A DNA stretch of 64,000 nucleotides from Panulirus ornatus (Eukaryota > Arthropoda > Malacostraca > Decapoda > Palinuridae). This document shows, in pieces, positions 10,257-20,044 of the stretch (positions are counted from its first letter, which is position 1; each line of letters begins with the position of its first letter). Where the stretch lies: contig NC_092225.1 in NCBI RefSeq assembly GCF_036320965.1, positions 7,250,502 to 7,314,501 on the forward strand, in the 5' to 3' direction. The translations under genes and the position numbers were made by a program. The notes under the pieces were generated by a model. That model searched no databases and was not told the DNA's origin. It was given only the letters and a program-made list of their open reading frames with translations.

Positions 10257-10966
10257 CAGGAGGCATGTGATGTAGGGGGTGGAGTGCGGCGTGGGGCTGC
10301 CCGTACACCCCCGGGGGCCGGGCAGGACACGACCCCTCGCCCCCGCCGCCCACAGTGAAGACGCCCCCAGGTATGGTGCCCACCCCAGGCAGCGTGGGCG
10401 TGCTCCACAGCATCTGAGGGTCCACCCATGGCTGCTGCAGCGTTCCCGGCATGGAGTGCACCGAGTGGGCGGTTGTGGACATGGGATGGCCGTGGTGGGC
10501 GTTGATGTGAAGGGAGTGGACGGTGTGCGAGTGTACCACGCCATGGTCACCGTGGCCGTGCTGGCCCACCCCCTGCACCGCCCGTGTTACGTTCACCGGC
10601 GGGTGGGCCCCGGTGACGGTGTAGGCTACGCTGTGGCTCGGGTGGGTCCCGCTGAGGCTCGGGTGGGCCGCGGTGAGGCTCGGGTGGACCACACTGTGGG
10701 TGGAGTGGGCCACACTGAGGTTGGGGTGGGCGGGGTGTGAGGTGGGGGGCTGGTAAGGAGTAGCATACTGATGAGCCAGGAGATCGTGGGCACGGTGAGC
10801 CTCAGTGTGGCCGCCATGGGCTGCTTGCTGCTGCTGCTGCTGTTGTTGCTGTTGCTGCTGAGGCTGCTGCTGTTGTTGCTGTAACAACTGCTGTTGTTGC
10901 TGCTGCTGCTGCTGTTGCCCAGACGAAGCGCTGCTCTCGCCACCGTCCTCCGCCACCCATGGGTTC
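10257..10966 (-). CDS. Large exon: poly-Gln and His/Ser/Thr-rich region
   Basis: The acceptor is attttctgttcccag before 10966 and the donor is CCTCCTG followed by gtgatt. The frame stays open for about 236 codons. It begins NPWVAEDGGESSASSG, then has a glutamine tract of about 30 residues coded by mixed CAG/CAA and broken by LL and P. A long low-complexity region follows with degenerate repeats of the type AHPSLSxTHPSHS, then His-rich pieces (VHSHTVHSLHINAHHGH) and the less repetitive PWVDPQMLWSTP and GVGTIPGGVFTVGGGG. The region is intrinsically disordered by composition. It is entered in phase 2, so an upstream coding exon is missing. GC content is far above the flanks. No enzymatic motif seen. 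Confidence 0.75.
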
Positions 10967-10991
10967 CTGGGAACAGAAAATGATACACCGT

Positions 10992-10993
<2 letters not shown>

Positions 10994-11021
<28 letters not shown>
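10994..11021. repeat. (CA)n microsatellite next to a splice acceptor
   Basis: About 28 bases of CA, i.e. (TG)n on the gene's strand, lying 28 bases upstream of the acceptor at 10967. Confidence 0.9.
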
Positions 11022-11023
<2 letters not shown>

Positions 11024-12210
11024 ACAAGGTTACACATAAACATCATGAAGCTTGATGATAGACCATATTGATAAGATATAAACTCCACTGGGCCTGCCGC
11101 AGCCTTCCTTAACACCTACCCTGACGCAACCCTCTTCCAATGACTGTGTCACTTCCGAAAGTGAAACGACATCTATCAAGAAATATTCATACGGGTAATA
11201 CTGAGGGACAAACCTAACGACATAAAGTAAACCCACTGGCAGGCACGCTCTTAAGCGATGAGGCACAAAAGTTTTGGAGGAACTAAAAGGCAGTTAAGAC
11301 AGATTCTAGATATCCAAGAGCCTTGAAACACTCCTGGTTACCTCGAAACCTTAAAGCCACGATAGAAGCATCACATACCCATCAGTTTACGCACTGATCA
11401 TATCTAGACCTATCTGATCTCGTCACCGTCACGCATACACAACACCCTAAATTATAAATAGTTATACAACAACCCAAACACACGACTGACATCACTTGCG
11501 CCTCCTTGATAATACGAAATGTTTACAGGTTTTCCTCTAGGAAACATCTGTAAGTCATTCTCCTGTGTGATTCAGCTCTGTTCCTCTATCACAAACAACC
11601 TCGTTTGGAACCATTGGTATGTTGCCGCTTAAACTACTTCGTGATCCTTTTGTGTACCTCTACGACATGTGTTTTCATGTTTCACAGGCCTTCTCTTTCC
11701 TCGCTTTACCTTCTCTGTCTAGTCTCTCTCTTCAAATCTCTTGTCCAAAATATGTAATATGTTCGTGACCCCACGACAGACAACACCACGGACACACTGG
11801 TATATTTAGCCATTTCCCGCTCGGCTGGCTGTTGGGGTTGTTGTACCTGGCGCCCTGAACGGAAATGATGCGTTGTATATTTATTGTACAGACCGGAAAC
11901 ACAACTGTCACATATACATATTACTGCCACGTTACGGTAGGGTTACGGTGGGGAGGAAGGGAGAGGAAGGCTATTTTCATTGGAAGATTCTCAAAAATAC
12001 ATTTCTAGTGTAGAGTACTTGTATATGTGCATATGTTCTGTATGTGATAACCATAACTTGATGTAGTACAGGTTTAGAGCCAAGTGCAATCTATCCAGCG
12101 TGGATACTTTCATCCAGCCTCGTCTTATACATACATTTTAATCTTTTTTTATGTAAGGTGAGATGGAACGGGCAACTGAGGCTCTAATCAAGGCCATCAT
12201 ATCAATATCA

Positions 12211-12212
<2 letters not shown>
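11022..12212. other. Non-coding sequence, no feature seen
   Basis: Presumed intron or upstream sequence of the membrane-protein gene. No exon with matching phase could be supported here, and no repeat family was recognised. Confidence 0.45.

Positions 12213-12266
<54 letters not shown>
12213..12266. repeat. (TA)n microsatellite
   Basis: About 54 bases of TA abutting the poly-T tail of the next LINE. Confidence 0.95.
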
Positions 12267-12269
<3 letters not shown>

Positions 12270-14127
12270 TTTTTTCTTTTTTTTTTGCTTAGTCGCTGTC
12301 TCCCGCGTTTGTGAGGTAGCGCAAGGAAACAGACGAAAGAAATGGCCCAACCCCCCCCCCCCCCATACACATGTATATACATACGTCCACACACGCAAAT
12401 ATACATACCTACACAGCTTTCCATGGTTTACCCCAGACGCTTCACATGCCCTGATTCAATCCACTGACAGCACGTCAACCCCGTTATACCACATCGATCC
12501 AATTCACTCTATTCCTTGCCCTCCTTTCACCCTCCTGCATGTTCAGGCCCCGATCACACAAAATCTTTTTCACTCCATCTTTCCACCTCCAATTTGGTCT
12601 CCCACATCTACTCGTTCCCTCCACCTCTGACACATATATCCTCTTGGTCAATCTTTCCTCACTCATTCTCTCCCATGTGCCCAAACCATTTCAAAACACC
12701 CTCTTCTGCTCTCTCAACCACGCTCTTTTTATTTCCACACATCTCTCTTACCCTTACGTTACTTACTCGATCAAACCACATCACACCACACATTGTCCTC
12801 AAACATCTCATTTCCAGCATATCCATCCTCCTGCGCACAACTCTATCCATAGCCCACGCCTCGCAACCATACAACATTGTTGGAACCACTATTCCTTGAA
12901 ACATACCCATTTTTGCTTTCCGAGATAATGTTCTCGACTTCCACACATTCTTCAAGGCTCCCAGGATTTTCGCCCCCTCCCCCACCCTATGATCCACTTC
13001 CGCTTCCATGGTTCCATCCGCTGCCAGATCCACTCCCAGATATCTAAAACACTTTACTTCCTCCAGTTTTTCTCCATTCAAACTTACCTCCCAATTGACT
13101 TGACCCTCAACCCTACTGTACCTAGTTACCTTGCTCTTATTCACATTTACTCTTAACTTTCTTCTTTCACACACTTTACCAAACTCAGTCACCAGCTTCT
13201 GCAGTTTCTCACATGAATCAGCCACCAGCGCTGTATCATCAGCGAACAACAACTGACTCACTTCCCAAGCTCTCTCATCCCCAACAGACTTCATACTTGC
13301 CCCTCTTTCTAAAACTCTTGCATTCACCTCCCTAACAACCCCATCCATAAACAAATTAAACAACCATGGAGACATCACACACCCCTGCCGCAAACCTACA
13401 TTCACTGAGAACCAATCACTTTCCTCTCTTCCTACACGTACACATGCCTTACATCCTCGATAAAAACTTTTCACTGCTTCTAACAACTTGCCTCCCACAC
13501 CATATATTCTTAATACCTTCCACAGAGCATCTCTATCAACTCTATCATATGCCTTCTCCAGGTCCATAAATGCTACATACAAATCCATTTGCTTTTCTAA
13601 GTATTTCTCACATACATTCTTCAAAGCAAACACCTGATCCACACATCCTCTACCACTTCTGAAACCACACTGCTCTTCCCCAATCTGATGTTCTGTACAT
13701 GCCTTCACCCTCTCAATCAATACCCTCCCATATAATTTACCAGGAATACTCAACAAACTTATACCTCTATAATTTGAGCACTCACTCTTATCCCCTTTGC
13801 CTTTGTACAATGGCACTATGCACGCATTCCGCCAATCCTCAGGCACCTCACCATGAGTCATTCATACATTAAATAACCTTACCAACCAGTCAATAATACA
13901 GTCACCCCCTTTTTTAATAAATTCCACTGCAATACCATCCAAACCTGCTGCCTTGCCGGCTTTCATCTTCCGCAAAGCTTTTACTACCTCTTCTCTGTTT
14001 ACCAAATCATTTTCCCTAAACCTCTCACTTTGCACACCACCTCGACCAAAACACCCTATATCTGCCACTCTATCATCAAACACATTCAACAAACCTTCAA
14101 AATACTCACTCCATCTTCTCACATCAC

Positions 14128-14130
<3 letters not shown>
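12267..14130 (-). mobile_element. RTE-like LINE, 5'-truncated, long RT
   Basis: The minus-strand 3' tail (T-rich 12267-12287) is followed inward by the 3' UTR and the reverse transcriptase. The frame 13861-12659 keeps 400 residues, including CGFRSGRGCVDQVF, FMDLEKAYDRV, GLRQGCVMSPWLF, FADDTALVAD and the C-terminal [16 protein letters not shown] further 86-residue frame (14122-13862) holds the start of the domain (MKAGKAAGLDGIAVEF) and ends at an in-frame stop at 13862-13864, where sister copies have an open codon. A frame break near 12676 separates the C-terminal tail. The 5' end at about 14130 fuses to (TA)n within accacta. Confidence 0.9.

Positions 14131-14206
<76 letters not shown>
14131..14206. 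repeat. (TA)n microsatellite, one interruption
   Basis: TA repeat with a single phase slip near 14170, between a LINE 5' end and a SINE. Confidence 0.95.
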
Positions 14207-14209
<3 letters not shown>

Positions 14210-14362
14210 CTCGCCTGAGCTAGGTACCTATTTTATCTACCAACCCCTACGGTTGGATAAACAGCTGGGTTGACTGTGGACCGACTGCCGCGACCAAGAT
14301 TCAAGCCTATGTGCTCGACCCTGGGCTGCTAACCGTTACACCACGGAGGAAATTAGGCTGGG
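14207..14362 (-). mobile_element. tRNA-derived SINE, copy 1
   Basis: The reverse strand starts tttcctccgtggtgtaacgg (A-box-like, ttagc following) and carries a degenerate B box, ggcttgaatctt. A body follows with cgcggcagtcggtcc and ggttggtagataaaa. The whole ~155-bp unit aligns in order with 63319-63476, so it is an interspersed tRNA-derived SINE family, here with a damaged B box and probably inactive. Confidence 0.7.
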
Positions 14363-15834
14363 ATACACCATAATGACAGATTAGGTCTTTTGATTAAATT
14401 TTTGATATATAACCCGCACGTCTCGCTATACTGAAATATATTACTTTTTAACTTCCGTCACAAGTTATACATATTTTTGCATCCTATAAATGAAACTTGG
14501 CATATGATTTGATCCTTTTGTTGAATCACATGTTTGAGGAAACTTGTCAGAGGTCAACAAAGGCTACGAAGAATGTTAGTGAACATTTATGAACCAGGGC
14601 TAAAAAACCATACTAGCAAACCTATGGCCAGATGTTCTATACAGTACGTAGGCTTTATACATCCTGGGAATGATTTCCCTAGGGAGGCTGCTCCAAGATT
14701 TTACATTTAGCACCGCGCCGTCAACACCCTCTGGACTCCCATACGTTTCCCTATTTTTCATTCTCCTGTGTTGACATGTATGTGAATATGCCTGAGGGGT
14801 TACCTATACTAGATGAAGAGAAAGATAACGCTGTAAATATAAGGGTCACACTAGACACCACTACCTCTTTACCTGTGTAAGACAAAATCACATGACTAAG
14901 GTTCCTGATCCTACTTCCATGGCCACTAGCACAACACATCAAGTGGATCCCCATATTTCATACTACTGACACCCATCACACATTCAAACAACACTTAAAG
15001 CTTCTTTACTTTCTTATCAATGCCGATTAAAGGCTACACAAATCTCGAAATTTCTGTGTACGAAAATTGTATCCTGTCTAATTTCTTCCAGATGAAATTG
15101 TTCTGTCCCTTCAGCACTCCTCCCTGGCTGTTCCTAAACCCTTCCCCACTCCCGCCACCCTGCTGTTCCCACTCCTCCGTCCCGGCACGTGAGTGATGGA
15201 ACACGTGTATGGTAGTCACGTAGTCACTTCGAAACGCTTCATCGGTTCAAGCTGTATGGAGTACAGCACATACGACCTATCATGAAAGGAGAGTAAAATG
15301 TTCCAACACTTTTATCAAGGTTAGAAAGATAGTTACATACACTTCTTAAATATAAAAAGTATTTACATGAAAAACCTAATTTTGTTGTTACCCTGCAGAG
15401 CTTCATCAAATGAAAAAAAAAAAAAGTTTAAAAAACAGAAAAGGCAAACGTTTTTCAGAAAATTAGCTTAAAGCACTCCGAGCGTAGTGACTCGTTCCAA
15501 CAACACATCCATACTGGGGTGGGTATTTGCTCGGATATTTCACTCACAGATACGGTGAGTTGCTCGTCCAGAGCACTCCCGTGTTGTCGCCTAAAACAAC
15601 TCAGCAAATGATCAAACCGAAGTCGATTTTGTCCAGTGGAACTACACAGGCGTTACAAAGTTCATTTAACGATAATAATAATGCCGGGTATCAAGACCAC
15701 GGCAGGTCACAATGTCCCAGGACTTTCCTAGCCGACTCTTCAGACTATCTACGAGATAAGGAGATTCTTTGCCAGGCAGGCCACAGCGCCCGTGACCAGC
15801 CGGGTAGAAAAACTCTTACGGCAATGAACTCTGT
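14363..15834. other. Non-coding sequence, no confident feature
   Basis: No supported gene. A minus-strand frame (14954-14751) next to a possible donor after cacag at about 14875 has no further support. Two A-rich tracts lie near 15412 and 15430. Confidence 0.4.
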
Positions 15835-16370
15835 CGAGTAGTAAGGCCTAGGACAACGTGACCTGCCAGGCAGGGAAGACCTAGGACGATGTGACCTGTC
15901 GAGTAGGGAAATCTAGTACAATGTGACCTGTCCGGTAAGAAAACAAAGGACAAAAGTGACCTGCCAGACAAGAAGATCGACGATAATATAACCTGCCAAG
16001 ACGAATGACTTCGGGTGACCTGCCAAGTAGGAAAACCTAACACATGTGACTTGCTAGGCAGGAAGATCTGAGGCAGTGTGACCTGCCGGACAGGAAGACC
16101 AGGGGAATATCATTTACCTGATAGAAGGAAGATCTTAGGTGACTTATCAGATAGGAAGACCTCGGGCAATGTCACCTGCCGGGTATAACAACCACCTACG
16201 AACAATGTCACCGGCAAAGGTTGATCCTCAAAGGCAAATCTAACATAGATAAAGAAACCCATTGGGTAACATATTTTGCCAGTCTTTTCTACCCGGCTGG
16301 TCACAGTCCCTTTAGCAATCTTTTTTTTTTTCTTCAAGTTGACAGGTCACATCGACCTAGGGGTCATTCT
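15835..16370. repeat. Decayed minisatellite, ~40-bp unit
   Basis: About a dozen diverged copies of a unit like gtgacctgccaggcaggaag-acctagg-caat recur roughly every 38-45 bases, with gtgacctgcc as the best conserved core. Confidence 0.75.
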
Positions 16371-18884
16371 ACTCAGTAGGTCACATCGCAAGTGACCCGG
16401 GAGTCGGGAGGAGCCAAGTCGAGCCACTCTTTACCACTATCAGTGGGACACACGGGCTTCAGCGACACTCCTCGTCTGAGGGCACTGAAGTCTGGCTTCG
16501 GAGTGCTTCAGGCGGACTTTCTGATGAAAGTTTGTTTTGTCTATTGTTAAAAGGCATTCTTCAAATTTCTAGAAAATACGATTACTATATTTCATGCAAA
16601 AAAAAAAAAAAAATCTCTAGGATCGCAAATATAATTTTTCAAATATGTTGAAAGCTTTCGAACGTTCGTTTCCTCCCACGGTAGTGGATAAACCTTGCAC
16701 CGAGAGATGGCGGTCGTGTTGGCGTCAGCTACTCAACCGTGAACGGCTGGCGATGAGGTGCTTAAGCGTCCCAGGTTATCAGCCCAGGAAATATTTTTTT
16801 TCTTTTTCAAGGGAAACCAGAATTATGATCATGAGAACGCTTTTACCCTCGCCCATAACTCAAACATGCCATGAAGGTGGACTTGCGTCGTCTATCCACA
16901 CAGGCACAAAAGCCAGCCAGCTGCATGAGAATGTAAGGTTTGGTTCGGAGGTTTCAGTGAAGGGGTTATTGTGCTTCATATTGAGGTGGCTTCGGTCTGA
17001 GACGAGACATGGACTCCATGTTGGTGCGTCCTATGGCTTTAAGCTGCTAGTGGCAGACAGCAGAAAAGTTTGTGCGACGCGAGATCTGTAAACCGTGGTC
17101 ACAGACCAAAGCAGATATCCATCCAGTGCCGACAAGCCTGGTTCATTTGCGATGATGGTACCATGAACAAAAAAAATCTTGAGAAAAAATAAAGCCATAG
17201 GCTTTAAGGCTTAGCAGACTGTGCTTCCCAGCGCGAAGGCAGCTGGATATGTCAACCTTCCACCTGCCTGCATATACAAAATATGTTACGTGCTTTTAAT
17301 GTAATCTGAAATGAATTTTCTTCTGCAGAAGAGGAAATAAGAAGCACGATTGACTGTAAAGTTATTGACAAATTGGTGCAAAATCATTCGTTCCCCAGGT
17401 AGCGTCACTTCCGCTGTCAAGAATATTAAGCCTAAAGCGTTCATCGGCCCACGTCTTACTGGCATCTTCTTCGCAATTTGGATAGACGTTATAGAAATGT
17501 TTTTGCCGCTAGCCTCTGCTTCACTGATCTAACCTATGGATCAGGAAGCCGTTCCTCTCCTCAGGCGATAGCACACGGGAAACATGGTCCGACGCCTGAC
17601 CCAGCATATTGGAGTTGATGCCGACGGTGGAGATGAACAGCGTAATGTTTTAGCATACCGGCAAGCGTGAAAGGACTACAACATCCTTGACTGCAGCTAA
17701 AGCATCATCAAATACCCTGCGACAGGAGATGCTCTCATAGGTGTTGGTCGGAAGCCATGCACGTTCTTTATCCTCGACTCCTGAGGCCTCTGGTATCACC
17801 ACTGATGCCAGTTGGTGAAGAGGCCATCACTTTCGAAGACGTTGCTGTTCCGCTGTGGGGTAACTTTTCTGCAGAGTGACGAATGAGGAGCTTACAGTGC
17901 TGACTTAAACGGGAAAGGAAACTCAGGTGATGGTGATGAAACGACCCTTCATTAAACAGTGAAGCTTTTGAAACTGTTCAGTCTATATCAACTGCAATCA
18001 ACCTCGAATCCACTGTCGATAACCACCCTTTCTCGTGTAATAAAATGCTGTACAGCATTAAAAAATAAGTGAAGAGAAAAAAATCTCTTACGAAGCTTAC
18101 TATGGAGGCAGAGCAAAATTACCACAAGCACTCCTTAACACTAAGTCATCCTCAGTCTCCACAACAATCGACATCTATTGCCTCATCATCTCAGCCTGTC
18201 GACTTCAGACAGACTTAAGAGACTGATTTATCGCCTCGCTCTCCACAGACGAAAGTCAGTGGTTCAGAAAGGAGCAAAGAAAGTTTCGTTAAGGATCTTC
18301 TTTCTCCAAGGGAGTGGATCATCCTTCTCCTCCTGTGTGGATTTATCTAATATTTGGGTGAGCTATACTAGTTTATGTTGTCAGTAATTAAAATAAGCAG
18401 AAAATCATAGAATCACAATGAGTCAGAACGCATTTTACCAATGATAGCGACAAAATCTGAAAATTATACGGCATTTGCAGTCTAAACCAGACTACGACGA
18501 ACTAATGAACAGCCTTCTACAGAATGGGAATAAAAAGAAAGTATCAATGCGATTACAAGCGGAAGAAATAAAAGAAAATGAACGGAGGCTTAACAGCGAA
18601 GTTATACAGCCCTAAAGTTGACGAGTGCAGTTCTGATGTACTCCAGTATAACAGATCTCTTGACTTTTTCTTCTTGTGTCGTGAACCCGAAATTCATGAT
18701 TTTAAAGCGTTGATAAATAATGAAAATGTTCCTCGTTATAAAAAATCCTGAACATATAATACATGATAGATGCCTATATGTGGAATGTTCGAAAGAAAAA
18801 TTTTCGTATACATTAACAATTCATTGCCGAATGTTTACAAGGGCCAAAAAATATAGTGAGAGTGTATCTGGTACTACAAATATT
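16371..18884. other. Unidentified sequence; possible old transposon remnant
   Basis: The plus-strand frame 16645-17091 (148 codons, starting MLKAFERSFPPTVVDK) and smaller frames to about 17530 look slightly protein-like, but I recognise no family. Between 17600 and 17900 a possible KDYNILD piece could be transposase-derived, but this is too weak to name. The rest shows nothing. Confidence 0.25.
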
Positions 18885-18990
18885 ATCAACACCTGACGAA
18901 GGTGTAAAAGATCCTTCGATTGATGAATGTATGTTGACCTTGACGACCTTAATGACCCTGGCAGTCGAGAGGTCTAAAGACCAACCAACC
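18885..18990 (+). repeat. Unclassified interspersed repeat module, copy 2
   Basis: It carries gacgaccttaatgaccctgg-cagt and a ccaaccaaccg end, matching the module at 9160-9300 in order and orientation. Confidence 0.4.
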
Positions 18991-19489
18991 GAATGTTTAT
19001 TAAAATTGTCATAACTGCAGAGAGCAACGCGTGCCACAAAAATTACAGCAGAAAATTCCCTGCGGGTAGCACAGTAAATTCTGGTGCTATTCTTATGTAC
19101 TTACAACGAAATTGTGCCTTAAGGAAGGGCTGGTCCGCAGCTCAGAAAAAATTACGGGTTACGAAGAACTGCTCTTGCAAGATACATGTTATCAAGTGTT
19201 GTGTACGATGGAGAGATTTTATGTCTCTGCTCTGAAAGCCAGCAGCCTAAATTTGAAAGAGACAGAAAGAAAAGACAGCTACCTGGGCCAAGGGAATGAG
19301 ACTTGGCAGCCACTGAAGTGCTGAGTCACCGCGCAGCCGTCGCTAACCCTTTCGATACCCTGGCGGGTAATACCGGTGTAATACCACCCTGGTCAGTAGC
19401 TGCCTACCAAGCAGACGGTCCTCAGGGCTGATCGGAAAAGATACACCAATCTTTTTTGCGACGAGATCTGCCCTTGAAGAAGTATGCAG
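18991..19489. other. Non-coding sequence, no feature seen
   Basis: Short chance frames only; no repeat family recognised. Confidence 0.4.
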
Positions 19490-19865
19490 TGGCTGTGACT
19501 CTGTTGGTGCGTTTGTGGTCAGGGGTGAGGTAAATAGTTGGTAACTTGTTACAAGTGGCCTAATACTTGGAAATGTCATAACACAGCTTGGCCGATCATT
19601 TGTACGATGCTGATCTATCAACATCTAAGTGAAATAGCAGATTCTAGACTTTATGTTTGTTGTAAAGGAAGAATCAGATGTTAATAAATTCCTCCTCTTG
19701 ATACCAAAATGCTAACATGCAAAGATGCCTGTCAAGAACATGTGAAACATGCAAATTACCAAGCTGCCGTTGAGCGACGTTCCGAAGAACCTGGACCAGC
19801 TGTGGCCACACCTCATGGTGATGGGTGGACAGCGGTGGGTATCGGTATGACAGTAAACTGGGTGG
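19490..19865 (-). repeat. Unclassified ~380-bp interspersed repeat, copy 1
   Basis: The reverse strand matches 24115-24515 in collinear blocks: ctgtcataccgatacccac, then tgaggtgtggccac, then gcagcttggtaat, then aggcatctttgcatg, then taacttgttacaag/taccaac, then a caccaacagag/cacctacagag end. Function unknown; the protein-like reading VLRNVAQRQLGNLHVS appears in both but without further support. Confidence 0.55.
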
Positions 19866-19944
19866 GTGTCCCGGCATATCTCGAGTAAAAAAATAGGTTA
19901 TTCGAGTACATAGTATTTGAATAGTTATTTCCTATTAACTAGGC

Positions 19945-20022
19945 CCATAGCTTAGCGGTAGCATTCCCGCCTGTGGCACAGGGGTCCCGGGTTCGATCCT
20001 GGCTGTTGGAGGTTTGTATGAT
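19945..20022 (+). mobile_element. tRNA-like sequence, probable SINE head
   Basis: It has an A-box-like tagcttagcggtagca and a near-consensus B box gggttcgatcc, spaced as in a tRNA. Potential acceptor arms CCCATAG and CTGTTGG pair at six of seven positions. The anticodon and D stems pair poorly, so a working tRNA is unlikely. It is followed directly by an (ATAC)n tail, typical of a SINE, and that tail hosts the next LINE insertion. Confidence 0.45.
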
Positions 20023-20044
20023 ATACATACATACATACATACAT
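20023..20044. repeat. (ATAC)n, left target-site copy
   Basis: Five units of ATAC before the poly-T of the LINE. The same repeat reappears at 22358-22376 on the other side of the element, as expected for a target-site duplication or an interrupted microsatellite. Confidence 0.8.

Larger units (their letters stand above)
911..10966 (-). other. Split gene for a two-helix membrane protein (locus)
   Basis: Five exons read right to left: 10257-10966, 7898-7987, 4665-4852, 1317-1744 and 1226-1257. Each has an AG acceptor and a GT or GC donor, and the phases chain without conflict (1, 1, 0, 2, 1 at successive introns), with no stop in about 480 codons. Order in the protein is poly-Gln, His/Ser/Thr-rich repeats, Gly-rich linker, Cys cluster, membrane hairpin, Cys-containing tail. 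The first exon shown starts in phase 2, so at least one upstream coding exon is missing; it may lie beyond 11 kb or outside the window. The introns contain a LINE, a Penelope-like foldback and a decayed Jockey-like element. Family not recognised. The phase match across four introns is the strongest argument that it is real. Confidence 0.75.

Noticed and set aside
10279..10740. 153-codon plus-strand frame
   Set aside because: Antisense shadow of the His-rich exon of the minus-strand gene.
16645..17091. 148-codon plus-strand gene
   Set aside because: Composition is mildly protein-like, but no family was recognised, no splice context was found and stops follow; left as unidentified.
17600..17900. 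Pogo/Tigger-like transposase C-terminus
   Set aside because: Only one short resemblance (KDYNILD); the expected Trp-containing motif downstream is absent.
19945..20022. Functional tRNA gene
   Set aside because: A and B boxes are present, but the anticodon and D stems pair poorly and the element has a SINE-like repeat tail.
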